Program-made: the position numbers and the translations under genes | Shown: piece by piece, positions 35,801-43,855 of the stretch | Layout of the letters: the number at the start of each line of letters is the position of its first letter | Numbering within the stretch: the first letter of the stretch is position 1 | DNA from: Chryseobacterium ginsenosidimutans | Lineage (GTDB): Bacteria; Bacteroidota; Bacteroidia; Flavobacteriales; Weeksellaceae | Length of the DNA: 64,000 nt | Assembly (NCBI RefSeq): GCF_030823405.1 | Contig: NZ_JAUSXC010000001.1 | Location: 3,269,001-3,333,000, forward strand | Direction of reading: 5' to 3' | Notes under the pieces: generated by a model | What the model saw: the letters and a program-made list of their open reading frames with translations, nothing else | The model's database searches: none | What the model was told of the DNA's origin: nothing

Positions 35801-36553
35801 TCTCTTTTCGATATAATCATTGAAAATAGTTTCCAATGTATGTTTAAACTGTCCTTCAAACTCAATATTTGACAATTCTGTTTCAAAAGTAGTGTGACGA
35901 CAATGGTCACTCCAGTATGTATCTAAAACTTTTAGTTCGGTCTCAGTAGGATTTCTTTGTTCGGTTTTAAAATACTCCTGAATGAATTTTAAATCATCTA
36001 ATCCCAATGCAAAACCGTGATTATTATAGAAATCTTCAAGCTGAGCATCATCAAAATTGATAAAATTCTCGTGAATTAAAACTTTCGAAGGTGTTTCATC
36101 TGCAGGAATATCTAAAATTGATAAATTTTTCTCCTGAGATTCTACTTTATTGATCAGAAGATCTTTGATTTTTACCAAATCAGCTTCAGAAGCACCTTCA
36201 AATTCGATCAATTTTCCGCTTCTTACTTTAGATTTTTCATTTTCAGTGAGTAAAGCGATACATTGTTGAGCAGAATCGGCACGCTGATCGTACTGTCCCG
36301 GCAAAAACTCCATTGAGAAATAAATTCCTTCCGCAGGATTTTCTTCATGTAAAATATCAGTAACAGGATCTACGAAAGTACTGTTGACCACCTTTTCGAA
36401 TTCACCACCATTCAAATTGAAAATATCGTACACATTGTACACTTTCACATTTTTGATCGACGGCACAACCGCTTTTACTTCATCAAAAATTTTTGGACTT
36501 TCTACATCGAAAATTCCTCTTTTTTCTACGAAAATTCTTTTGTTTTGAGACAT
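32858..36553 (-). CDS. purL: phosphoribosylformylglycinamidine synthase, large type
   Basis: A 1231-residue single-chain FGAM synthase for the fourth step of purine synthesis. N-terminal and linker domains are followed by two AIR-synthase-like halves (for example GAIRDPLSGRSYVFQAMRLT and GGKDSMSGTY). The C-terminal glutaminase domain carries the nucleophile Cys1073 (IIGICNGFQALV), with SHGEGRF and MGHPERFAE completing its site. It is preceded by a WG-repeat gene and purB on the same strand and overlaps the barstar gene. Confidence 0.97.
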   Translation of the reverse strand: MSQNKRIFVEKRGIFDVESPKIFDEVKAVVPSIKNVKVYNVYDIFNLNGGEFEKVVNSTFVDPVTDILHEENPAEGIYFSMEFLPGQYDQRADSAQQCIALLTENEKSKVRSGKLIEFEGASEADLVKIKDLLINKVESQEKNLSILDIPADETPSKVLIHENFINFDDAQLEDFYNNHGFALGLDDLKFIQEYFKTEQRNPTETELKVLDTYWSDHCRHTTFETELSNIEFEGQFKHTLETIFNDYIEKRKFLGRELKPISLMDLATVCGRYFHKTGNLENLVVSDEINACTIQIEAEYDGKKEPWYLLFKNETHNHPTEIEPFGGASTCLGGAIRDPLSGRSYVFQAMRLTGAADVLEPVDKTLPGKLPQKTITKQAANGYSSYGNQIGLATTMVSEIYDEGYKAKRMEVGFVTGAVPVDWVRREKPEAGDSIIILGGATGRDGVGGASGSSKEQDETSIHTMSSEVQKGNAVEERKIQRLFRNPEVTRLIKKSNDFGAGGVSVAIGEIADSLEVNLDVLPLKYEGLNGTELAISESQERMAVVVEPKDKEQFIKFCEAENIVAVEVAKVTDSGRMQMFWKGDKIVDLSREFLDTNGCSKTQEVKITHLNEVKEETQSFNEENFLKILGDKNVASQKGLLEMFDSSIGATTVAMPLGGKYQQTLMEGSVQTLPIIGAKNIETVSLASWGFDAEISKQNSLLGASYAVVESVAKIVAMGGDYKNIRFSFQEYFEKLGQNPEKWGKPLASLLGAYDAQINFGLAAIGGKDSMSGTYQDLNVPPTLISFACANGEKATIISPEFKNEGNKVYFFNHIAQENGLPNYDALKTVFELIFENIKAGKIVSVKTVKEGGVAVALAKMSFGNRLGVEITVDETALLTKNIGSLIIESKEELSSVQLQFIGEVKDSNIVKINDAEFGIEKLLVANTNTFENLFPTVEKEKITVEIDEKLNSINPRNIIIKKHGIAQPKVFAPVFPGTNCEYDTLNAFAKEGAVVKSLPLINVNHQLLDESIDAWVKEIKTSQILAFSGGFSAGDEPDGSAKFIVNVLKNEKMRNAVHELLDRDGMIIGICNGFQALVKSGLLPYGRIKDLDENSPTLAHNAIRRHISQMVNVKVLNDESPWLKGMKGQVFTIPISHGEGRFMASEEEIQKLYENGQIATQYLDLEGNIAHGMPFNPNNSLFGIEGITSPDGKIYGRMGHPERFAEGLMKNIPTANYHNIFKNGVEYFK

Positions 36554-36583
36554 TAGATGTCAGATATTAAATATTATTAGACT

Positions 36584-37543
36584 TTATTTACTTAATTTGT
36601 TCGGATTATCCGGATGTTCTTTCTGAAAATTTTCAGCTTCTTTCATTTCATCTTTCAGCCATTTTTCAAAAGGAATTTTTTCATGATCAAATTCCAGAGC
36701 AAAAACATTTTTACCATCTTCGGAAACTAAAAACTTAAAATTGGATATTCCTGCTTCCATTCTTCTATAATCATAGGTATTAACCTGATAGAATGGGAAA
36801 TTTTCTTTTGGTCTTTCTACGATTTCAAAGAATAATTTCTTTTCGTTTTCAGCCAATTTATTATAAACATTTACATAATAAATTTCTGAAAGCTTTTTAT
36901 TTTGTTTATTGAAAAACTGGAGAATATTCTTCTCTTTCTCATTATAATTAAATGGATTCTGGAAATATTTCCCTTCAACTTCAACGGCATTTTCTGATTT
37001 GGCAATAGGTTTTACAATTTCTCCCTTGAAATTCATTATTCCCCAAGTTCCGCCAACAATTGCTTTATGCTCATCTTCCGTTTTTTCCCAGTCGCAGCCG
37101 TCACAAAATGCAGCATAACCGTAATTGAAAGGTGATACAAAATCGTGTTGAGCATCAATAACAGTTTTACCATTTCTGTCTACAAAACCAACTTTCCCGT
37201 TTTTAACAAATCTTCTTACGCCTTCAGAGAAATAATCTGCTCCATTGTCGTAAAAAAATGGTCTGTACAGGAAATTCCCTTTTTTATCGTAGACATATCC
37301 CCAAGCATTTTTCTCTTTTTTCTCATCTTTTTTGAAACCGTCAAAATATATGGTTTCACCTTCCACAACTTCTCCGTCTTCCAGATATGAAAATACATTG
37401 AACTGCGCAGGAACGACAATTTTCCCGTCCTGATTTTTCACACCAACCAAAGAATCCTTTGTTTTAAAATACTTCAAAGTTTCTTTCTTCTGAGAAAAAG
37501 TAAGTACAGGAATCAATAAAATTGCTAAAAGTATTTTTTTCAT
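36584..37543 (-). CDS. secreted WG repeat-containing protein
   Basis: A 319-residue protein with a signal peptide (1-17, LLIPVLTFS). The middle carries WG (KWG-type) repeats: LVGVKNQDGKIVVPAQF, NAWGYVYDKKGNF, KVGFVDRNGKTVIDAQH and TWGIMNFKGEIVKP. WG repeats form beta-propeller-like or open beta structures that bind proteins or polymers in the envelope. Its place between purB and purL (30 and 46 bp gaps) suggests shared transcription but does not explain its job. Confidence 0.85.
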   Translation of the reverse strand: MKKILLAILLIPVLTFSQKKETLKYFKTKDSLVGVKNQDGKIVVPAQFNVFSYLEDGEVVEGETIYFDGFKKDEKKEKNAWGYVYDKKGNFLYRPFFYDNGADYFSEGVRRFVKNGKVGFVDRNGKTVIDAQHDFVSPFNYGYAAFCDGCDWEKTEDEHKAIVGGTWGIMNFKGEIVKPIAKSENAVEVEGKYFQNPFNYNEKEKNILQFFNKQNKKLSEIYYVNVYNKLAENEKKLFFEIVERPKENFPFYQVNTYDYRRMEAGISNFKFLVSEDGKNVFALEFDHEKIPFEKWLKDEMKEAENFQKEHPDNPNKLSK

Positions 37544-37589
37544 ATTTTGATTGGAAATAAAATATGCAGCCGAAAAGACTGCATATCGT

Positions 37590-39017
37590 TTATACTTTAA
37601 GATCAGCTTCCAAACCTATCAGATCTTTGTTGGCATCAATAATCGGCTGAACTTCATTCGCAATGAATTCCTCCGTCTGAATTGGTGCAAAACCGATAAA
37701 GTTTTTAGGATCTAAAACTTCTTTTAATTTTGATTTATCTAATTTTAAAGAATGATCGTTTAAGATTCTCTCAATCAGATCATTTTCTTTTCCTTCTTCT
37801 TTTACTTTCTTAGAAGCTTCCATCGAATGAACTCTGATCACTTCATGGATTTCCTGACGGTCACCGCCAGCTTTCACTTCTTCCATGATGATATATTCTG
37901 TCGCCATGAAAGGAAGTTCTTCCATAATATGTTTGTTGATTCTGTTCGGATATACCACGATTCCGTTCATGATGTTGTTCCAGATCAATAAGATTGCATC
38001 AACAGCCAAAAATGCCTGAGGAATTGTCAATCTCTTGTTTGCAGAATCGTCCAACGTTCTTTCAAACCATTGCGTAGAAGCTACCATTGCGGAACTTGTC
38101 GTTAAAGACATTACGTATTTTGCCAATGCCCCGATTCTTTCGCTTCTCATTGGGTTACGTTTGTAAGCCATTGCCGATGAACCGATTTGGTTTTTCTCGA
38201 ACGGTTCTTCAACTTCCTTAAGATTTTGAAGTAAACGTAAATCGTTGGTAAATTTATGTGCAGATTGAGCAATATTCCCTAATAAAGCCACCACTTTAGC
38301 ATCGATTTTCCTGTCGTAAGTCTGTCCGGAAACTCCGAAAACCTTCTCAAAACCAAATCTTTTTGACAATTCTTTATCTAAGTGTTTAACTTTAGAATAA
38401 TCACCATTGAAAAGCTCTAAGAAACTTGCAGCAGTTCCTGTTGTACCTTTTACTCCTCTGAAACGTAGCGTTTCCAGGAAGAAATCAAGCTCTTCGATGT
38501 CAAGAACTAAACTTTGTAACCAAAGTGTTGCTCTTTTTCCAACGGTCGTTAATTGAGCCGGTTGGAAATGCGTGAATCCTAAAGTCGGAAGATCTTTATA
38601 CTGAATGGCAAAATCTGAAAGATTTTTCATCACATTCACCAACTTTTTCTTTAAAATTAAAAGTCCGTCACGAATTTGAATTAAATCTGTATTGTCACCT
38701 ACAAAAGCCGAAGTAGCTCCCAGGTGAATAATTCCCTTTGCTGAAGGCGCCACATCACCATAAGCGTGAACGTGAGCCATTACATCGTGACGGAATTTTT
38801 TCTCGTATTCAGCAGCTTTATCGTAATCGATATTTTCAGCATTGGCTTTCAACTCAGCGATCTGCTCGTCTGTGATATCAAGACCAAGGTCTTTTTCGAT
38901 CTCAGCAAGGGCAATCCAAAGTTTTCTCCAATTCTGGAATTTGTTATTATGTGAAAAGTTAAATAACATTTCTTCGCTCGAATAGCGCTCTTCCAATGGA
39001 TTTTTGTAGGAATTCAT
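37590..39017 (-). CDS. purB: adenylosuccinate lyase
   Basis: Start ATG 39017 (MNSYKNPLEERYSS), giving 475 residues; an upstream frame to 39101 adds an unlikely tail. It cleaves SAICAR and adenylosuccinate in purine synthesis. Family blocks: HDVMAHVHAYG (catalytic His), HLGATSAFVGDNTDL, GFTHFQPAQLTTVGKRA and the signature SSAMAYKRNPMRSERI. It heads a minus-strand series purB, WG protein, purL, barstar with small gaps, probably one operon. Confidence 0.96.
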   Translation of the reverse strand: MNSYKNPLEERYSSEEMLFNFSHNNKFQNWRKLWIALAEIEKDLGLDITDEQIAELKANAENIDYDKAAEYEKKFRHDVMAHVHAYGDVAPSAKGIIHLGATSAFVGDNTDLIQIRDGLLILKKKLVNVMKNLSDFAIQYKDLPTLGFTHFQPAQLTTVGKRATLWLQSLVLDIEELDFFLETLRFRGVKGTTGTAASFLELFNGDYSKVKHLDKELSKRFGFEKVFGVSGQTYDRKIDAKVVALLGNIAQSAHKFTNDLRLLQNLKEVEEPFEKNQIGSSAMAYKRNPMRSERIGALAKYVMSLTTSSAMVASTQWFERTLDDSANKRLTIPQAFLAVDAILLIWNNIMNGIVVYPNRINKHIMEELPFMATEYIIMEEVKAGGDRQEIHEVIRVHSMEASKKVKEEGKENDLIERILNDHSLKLDKSKLKEVLDPKNFIGFAPIQTEEFIANEVQPIIDANKDLIGLEADLKV

Positions 39018-39099
39018 TCTTTCTTTTACTTTTAGATATGCAAAAATAGGGATTTTCGGTGAGAGATAAAAATCGTGTCTTATTGATTTTTTTAATAAC

Positions 39100-39130
39100 A
39101 AAAACCCTCTGAAAAATCAAAAGGTTTTTG
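39100..39130 (-). terminator. terminator of the GG-leader peptide gene
   Basis: AAAAACC...GGTTTTT stem, with T-rich sequence on the minus strand, 45 bp after the peptide stop codon and before purB. Confidence 0.65.
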
Positions 39131-39174
39131 CGTATTAAATGTGGAAATGTTTATTTCAAGTTGAAATAATTCTT

Positions 39175-39366
39175 TTATACCGCCGAATTATCACAAGTAT
39201 AAACCTGTGGACAAGCAATGTACTGAATACAATACTTCGGACCTGTAACAGATCCTGAACAGCTACATCCGCAAAGTGAAAGATCGGGAGTTCCGCTTAC
39301 ACCTCCAGTAATATTCTTAAGATCGGCTTTTTTTAATTTTGTAGCATTTTTTAAAAAATTTTGCAT
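39175..39366 (-). CDS. cysteine-rich double-glycine leader peptide (bacteriocin-like precursor)
   Basis: A 63-residue precursor. The leader fits the double-glycine consensus exactly: Leu at -12, Asp at -8, Leu at -7, Ile at -4 and Gly-Gly at -2/-1 (KLKKADLKNITGG). Cleavage after Gly22 would free a 41-residue core with six cysteines in the order C-x-C-x-C-x9-C-x5-C-x5-C, suited to three disulfides or other modification. A cleaving ABC transporter (peptidase C39 type) and a modification enzyme are absent nearby. It has its own consensus promoter and terminator. The leader type is known in Chryseobacterium as bacteriocin-like; activity is unproven. Confidence 0.8.
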   Translation of the reverse strand: MQNFLKNATKLKKADLKNITGGVSGTPDLSLCGCSCSGSVTGPKYCIQYIACPQVYTCDNSAV

Positions 39367-39413
39367 GATAATTTGGTTTTTGAGATTATTAAAATTTAGT
39401 TTTAGTTACTTTT

Positions 39414-39441
39414 CAAAGTTAAACAAATATTAATTATTCAA
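39414..39441 (-). promoter_or_regulatory. consensus Bacteroidetes promoter of the GG-leader peptide
   Basis: On the minus strand: TTG (39441-39439), 17 bp, then TAACTTTG (39421-39414). It matches TTG-N17-23-TAnnTTTG at every base, giving a leader of about 40 nt. Confidence 0.7.
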
Positions 39442-39541
39442 CGCATAATTTAATATTAAATTTTATAATTTGTTTATTTTGTTGGCTTTAATAAGTTATA
39501 TAACGTAAAGTATTACTTAAATATTTCTTAAACAGTTTTAA

Positions 39542-40783
39542 TTATTCTATAAATTCGAGATCTTTATTGTGTGTTTCTGAAATTGTCAGCGATGAGTAAA
39601 ATGCTAGCCCAAATACAATAACTCCTATAATTGCTGCACTGGTTATTACGGAGAAATTATTTTTAAAAAGATCGAAACCAAAAATCATTACCGGAACTAA
39701 CCCGCGAACCATATTCGGAACAGTTGTCGTTGCTGTATTTCTGATATTTGTTCCAAACTGCTCGGCAGCCAAAGTAACAAACATTGCCCAATAACCTGTT
39801 CCTAAGCCAAGCCAGACACAGAAAATATAATATTTTGTTTCTGTATTCGTATTACCAAAAAGCATCACTGCAACACCAACAATGGTAAAAGCCAGCATAT
39901 AGAAAATCGCCATTTTACGGGATTTTAAAAGATGGGAAATAAATCCGCTTGTAAAATCACCAATAGAAATACCGACATAAGCCCACATAATAGCTTTTCC
40001 CGGATTTAAGCTCTCAATGCCCATTTCGGGAGCAAACTGATTCGCTAAAACTGCTAAAATCCCAATGCAGTACCAAGTCGGCAATCCGACAGCAATACAT
40101 TTTAAATATCTTATTAAACGGTCTTTATTGGTAAAAAATGAAAGAAAATTTCCTTTTGAAACAGACTTATGCTCGATATTTTTATAAATCCCGGATTCTG
40201 CAACACTGATTCTTAAAAACAAAAGTAAAATTCCTAAAATTCCGCCGATGATATAGGAGATATTCCATCCTCCGGCCAATTCTACGGTTAATTGAGCTAC
40301 AACCGCTCCCATTAATCCAAATCCGGCTACAACAGAAGTTCCTATGGCTCTTAGATTCTTTGGTAAACTTTCAGAAACAAGGGTAATTCCTGCTCCGAGT
40401 TCTCCTGCAAGTCCAATTCCTGCGATAAACCTTAAACCGGCATATTGATACACCAAATGTTCTTTTGGAAAATACGGCAAAAATCCACAGGCAATATTCG
40501 CTAAAGAATACACCAAAATAGAACCAAATAAAACAGATAACCTCCCTTTTTTATCTCCGAAAATACCCCAAAATATCCCACCAATCAGCAACCCTACCAT
40601 TTGGCAATTAAGAATAAATGTTCCGTCGACATCAGGATTCAAACCTAAAGCTTTCAGACTCGGGATTCTTACAATACCAAACAAAAGCAGGTCGTAGATA
40701 TCTACAAAGTAACCTAAGGCAGCAATGATGACAGGAATGGAAAAAATAAGTCTCATTTTTGAAGACAGAGAAAGTTCTTGCAT
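39542..40783 (-). CDS. MFS transporter
   Basis: A 413-residue transporter with twelve hydrophobic helices. The front block YFVDIYDLLLFGIVRI and the loop GDKKGRLSVL after helix 2 are of the major facilitator type, closest in feel to the SHS/metabolite symporters, and there is a second family-type motif at GLRFIAGIGLAGELGAG. The substrate is unknown. It is transcribed on the minus strand next to the GG-leader peptide gene, but the 175 bp gap holds the peptide's own promoter, so they are separate units. Confidence 0.8.
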   Translation of the reverse strand: MQELSLSSKMRLIFSIPVIIAALGYFVDIYDLLLFGIVRIPSLKALGLNPDVDGTFILNCQMVGLLIGGIFWGIFGDKKGRLSVLFGSILVYSLANIACGFLPYFPKEHLVYQYAGLRFIAGIGLAGELGAGITLVSESLPKNLRAIGTSVVAGFGLMGAVVAQLTVELAGGWNISYIIGGILGILLLFLRISVAESGIYKNIEHKSVSKGNFLSFFTNKDRLIRYLKCIAVGLPTWYCIGILAVLANQFAPEMGIESLNPGKAIMWAYVGISIGDFTSGFISHLLKSRKMAIFYMLAFTIVGVAVMLFGNTNTETKYYIFCVWLGLGTGYWAMFVTLAAEQFGTNIRNTATTTVPNMVRGLVPVMIFGFDLFKNNFSVITSAAIIGVIVFGLAFYSSLTISETHNKDLEFIE

Positions 40784-40975
40784 TTTGGATTTTTAAATTT
40801 TGCTAAAAATATAAATTAATTCAGGAAAACAACATTTTTGTCACACATATCTACGCACAATGATTTAAAAAAATATCTAACATTGAACCATAAATCCTTA
40901 GAGTTAAGTATTAATATCTTAAATACTGATTCTTTCTGTTATTCATTAAAATACAGATTTTCAAAAAAATAAAAC

Positions 40976-41003
40976 CACCTTTCAGAAAATGAAAGGTGGT
41001 TTT
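40976..41003. terminator. strong bidirectional hairpin at the end of the repeat tract
   Basis: AAAACCACCTTTC/GAAAGGTGGTTTT, a 13-bp stem with T-rich ends on both strands. It lies more than 300 bp after rny, so it may end a transcript from the repeat tract on the minus strand. Confidence 0.75.
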
Positions 41004-41007
41004 ATTA

Positions 41008-41231
41008 TACTATCCTTAACTTTATAGATAGTGTACAAAGATTTTATTGCAGTTCAGTCGTTATCTATTCTACTTCTTTAAGGATTTATTTCAGTACAGG
41101 GTATATTTTATTTCCTCTACAACGTTTTTTTATATACTACATTAGGTTTTTATTCCGGTACACTGGATTTTTATTCTAATACACTAAATTTTCATTATAG
41201 TAGATTAGATTTTTGCTCCAGTACACTAGAT
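41008..41231. repeat. degenerate 21-bp tandem repeat
   Basis: Five clear units with period 21 (approximate consensus ATTTTTATTCnnGTACACTAG) from 41121 to 41231, and weaker ones back to about 41008. On the minus strand from 41226 a frame reads heptads of the type V-Y-x-N-K-N-L, with TAG stops in units 3 and 5. It has no spacers and is not a CRISPR. It may be a decayed coding minisatellite or a DNA-binding array. The remaining bases of 40784-41332 show only terminators. Confidence 0.7.
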
Positions 41232-41277
41232 TCAGAAACATATTTTAATGTAATAATCACTTAGAATAGAGCCGAAA

Positions 41278-41312
41278 ATAAAAAAACCTTCCAATTTCTT
41301 GAAAGGTTTTAT
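41278..41312 (-). terminator. terminator of rny
   Basis: AAAACCTT...AAGGTTTT stem, with a run of Ts on the minus strand, about 20 bp after the rny stop at 41333. Confidence 0.8.
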
Positions 41313-41332
41313 TAAATATCTTTTTTCGATTG

Positions 41333-42901
41333 TTATCTCGCAATATTCACAGCTCTCGTTTCTCTGATTACTGTTACTTTTACTTGTCCTGGATAAGTAA
41401 GTTCATTCTGGATTTTTTCAGAAATATCATAAGACAATTGAGAAGCTACTTCATCATTTACTTTTCCGCTTTCTACCATTACTCTCAACTCTCTACCTGC
41501 CTGAATTGCATAAGCTGAAGAAACACCCTCAAAACTTAATGCTGCAGATTCAAGGTCTTTCAATCTTTGGATATAAGATTCCAAAACCTGTCTTCTTGCT
41601 CCAGGTCTTGCTCCTGAAATTGCATCGGCAACCTGAATGATCGGTGATAATAATGAAGTCATTTCCACTTCGTCGTGGTGAGCTCCGATTGCATTGATAA
41701 CTTCTGCATTTTCACCATATTTTTCAGCCCACTGCATCCCTAATAAAGCGTGAGGAAGTTCAGATTCCTGCTCCGGAACTTTACCAATATCGTGCAATAA
41801 ACCTGCTCTTTTAGCTAATTTTACATTTAAACCTAATTCAGCAGCCATTGTTGCGGCGATATTCGCTACTTCTCTTGAGTGCTGTAACAAGTTTTGTCCA
41901 TAAGATGAACGGTATTTCATTCTCCCTACAATCTTAATTAATTCAGGATGTAAACCGTGTATTCCTAGATCAATAATCGTTCTTTTACCAACTTCAATGA
42001 TCTCGTCTTCGATTTGTTTTCTTGTTTTTTCTACAACCTCTTCGATTCTTGCAGGGTGAATTCTACCGTCTGTTACCAATCTGTGAAGTGACAATCTTGC
42101 GATCTCCCTTCTTACCGGATCGAAACATGAAAGAAGAATAGCTTCCGGAGTATCATCAACGATGATTTCTACACCTGTTATCGCTTCCAAAGCACGGATA
42201 TTTCTACCTTCTCTACCGATAATTCTACCTTTTACTTCATCAGATTCAATATTAAATACCGATACTGAGTTTTCGATCGCCTGTTCAGTTCCAATTCTTT
42301 GGATTGTCTGAATAACGATTTTTCTAGCCTCACCTTTAGCATTCAACTGAGCTTCCTCCATGATGCTCTGAACATGCGCCTGAGCTCTGGTCTTAGCTTC
42401 TGCCTTTAAAGATTCTACCAATTCAGCTTTTGCTTCTTCTGCAGAATAGTTAGAGATTTTTTCAAGGATCTCAACTTTTTTAGCTGTTGCAACATCCAGT
42501 TCCTGTTGTTTTCTTTCTAAAACTTCCGTTTTCTTAGAATAATCAGCAATCTGTCTGTCCAGGTCCTTTTCAAGTTTTCCGACCTTGCTAAGCTCGTCAT
42601 TCAACTTATGCTCTTTGTCTTTCGTTCTTTTCTCAATCTCCTGCATTTTCTTTTCACGAGACTGGATATCTGCATCATGCTGAGATTTCAGTTCCAAGAA
42701 TTTTTCTTTAGCCTGAAGGTTTTTTTCTTTCTTTATGGATTCAGCTTGTACGTTAGCTTTTTCTATAAGGTTTTCGGCATTCTTTTTTGCATCATCTATA
42801 ATAAATTTCCCCTTCGTATTGAGTGAGCTTTTAGAGAAAAGTATCCCTATCACTGCACCAATTACCAGGCAAATAACGCCGACTATAATGGCTGTTGTCA
42901 T
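41333..42901 (-). CDS. rny: ribonuclease Y
   Basis: 522 residues. One N-terminal membrane helix (about 4-22) is followed by a long coiled coil (about 30-200), a KH RNA-binding domain ([20 protein letters not shown]) and an HD domain ([12 protein letters not shown], His370-Asp371) that cuts RNA. RNase Y starts mRNA decay at the membrane. This length and order match Bacillus and Bacteroidetes RNase Y. A 6S-like RNA and zapA lie upstream on the same strand. Confidence 0.96.
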   Translation of the reverse strand: MTTAIIVGVICLVIGAVIGILFSKSSLNTKGKFIIDDAKKNAENLIEKANVQAESIKKEKNLQAKEKFLELKSQHDADIQSREKKMQEIEKRTKDKEHKLNDELSKVGKLEKDLDRQIADYSKKTEVLERKQQELDVATAKKVEILEKISNYSAEEAKAELVESLKAEAKTRAQAHVQSIMEEAQLNAKGEARKIVIQTIQRIGTEQAIENSVSVFNIESDEVKGRIIGREGRNIRALEAITGVEIIVDDTPEAILLSCFDPVRREIARLSLHRLVTDGRIHPARIEEVVEKTRKQIEDEIIEVGKRTIIDLGIHGLHPELIKIVGRMKYRSSYGQNLLQHSREVANIAATMAAELGLNVKLAKRAGLLHDIGKVPEQESELPHALLGMQWAEKYGENAEVINAIGAHHDEVEMTSLLSPIIQVADAISGARPGARRQVLESYIQRLKDLESAALSFEGVSSAYAIQAGRELRVMVESGKVNDEVASQLSYDISEKIQNELTYPGQVKVTVIRETRAVNIAR

Positions 42902-42939
42902 AATCTATATTGAGTTTTAATTGTCTTTATATTTTAAAT

Positions 42940-43110
42940 AAAAAAAGCCTACAATAATCCAGAGATATAGAGTAAACTCCTAATCAACACGATTTGAACT
43001 GATTTCCATTGTCTGTAATCCGATAAATCGGCACGCCATTCAATGGACATTTGCTCGGTAATTGTTTAGCGTTGAGTTTACCTTTAATGTGTTAGAATTA
43101 TCGTAGGCAG
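42940..43110 (-). ncRNA. ssrS: 6S RNA (candidate)
   Basis: A 170-nt intergenic RNA candidate. Its ends pair fully: GCCTACGATAAT (43108-43097) with ATTATTGTAGGC (42958-42947), then GTAAACTC/GAGTTTAC (43074-43081 with 42972-42979), then an inner TCCATTG/CAATGGA arm with a CCGAT/ATCGG tip, leaving a central bubble. Seven Ts follow the last stem. Long rod, central bubble, size and the zapA-side location are the marks of 6S RNA, which binds housekeeping RNA polymerase. This comes from pairing, not a model search. Confidence 0.75.
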
Positions 43111-43126
43111 TCTTTTGGGAAAAAAT

Positions 43127-43414
43127 CTATTTCCCTATTTCATTCAACGATTGATTGATCTGTGATAATCTTTCGTTGGTAGAATTTATTGTTTTATCGT
43201 AGTTCATAGACACTACTTCAGCATTTGTCCCCAATTTCAGGGCACACATTGCCAAGGCATCTTGTTTGTCTCTCACGTCGAAATTTTGTTCAAAATCTTT
43301 AATCATACTTTCAATCTGCTTCCCTACTTTACGCAAAGTTTCTTCCTCTGCTGCCGGTACGTTCAGCGGATATACCCTTCCTGCAATGTTGATGGTTATT
43401 CTTCTTACCTCCAT
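43127..43414 (-). CDS. zapA: cell division protein ZapA
   Basis: A 95-residue ZapA: an N-terminal beta hairpin (MEVRRITINIAGRVYPLNVPA) with the typical EEETLRKVGKQIESMI and a coiled coil to the end. It binds and bundles FtsZ. The ATG overlaps the stop of the preceding coiled-coil gene as TAATG, so translation is coupled. The 6S RNA candidate lies directly downstream. Confidence 0.9.
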   Translation of the reverse strand: MEVRRITINIAGRVYPLNVPAAEEETLRKVGKQIESMIKDFEQNFDVRDKQDALAMCALKLGTNAEVVSMNYDKTINSTNERLSQINQSLNEIGK

Positions 43415-43716
43415 TATAATCCACTGTTTTGAAGCTGTGCAATACAGAAATCTACTTCCTTTACCAACCTGTTGATATGATTTTTCATCAATCTGTTGTG
43501 TTCAGGATTTCCTGATATTGCTGAATAAAGTTTTATATTTTTTTGCTCTTCTGCTAATACCTGACCTTTTTTTCTTTCCTCATCATATTTCTTCTTCAAG
43601 TCTTCATGTTCAATATTTAATTCTGAGAACCTTTCAGTAAGATTTTTATAATTTTTTTGTAATAGTAAAATCTTTTTCTCTAATTCTGAAAAATTGTTTT
43701 CTAAATCTTGAAGCAT
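43414..43716 (-). CDS. coiled-coil partner of ZapA
   Basis: A 100-residue protein that is almost wholly coiled coil in residues 1-65 (heptads LENNFSELEKKILLLQKNY, then ELNIEHEDLKKKYDEERKK), followed by a short C-terminal helix holding one Cys. Flavobacteria keep this gene directly before zapA; it is often mislabelled as a PheT-related protein. A ZapB-like role in Z-ring assembly fits the structure and context but is inferred. The stop overlaps the zapA start. Confidence 0.75.
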   Translation of the reverse strand: MLQDLENNFSELEKKILLLQKNYKNLTERFSELNIEHEDLKKKYDEERKKGQVLAEEQKNIKLYSAISGNPEHNRLMKNHINRLVKEVDFCIAQLQNSGL

Positions 43717-43805
43717 TTCAGGTTTTATATATTCTAACTATTAGCAAAAATAACAAAATATTAATACTAACAAAAATAAAACGCTCTATATTTTGATATT
43801 ACAAC

Positions 43806-43840
43806 AAAAAAAGGAGACACAAAATGCATCTCCTTTCTAT
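43806..43840 (-). terminator. terminator after porT
   Basis: AAAGGAGA...TCTCCTTT stem with a T-run on the minus strand, just after the porT stop at 43856. Confidence 0.75.
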
Positions 43841-43855
43841 ATTTCAGATAATTTC

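Noticed and set aside
41008..41231. CRISPR array
   Set aside because: The 21-bp units are contiguous and degenerate, without unique spacers, leader or cas genes.
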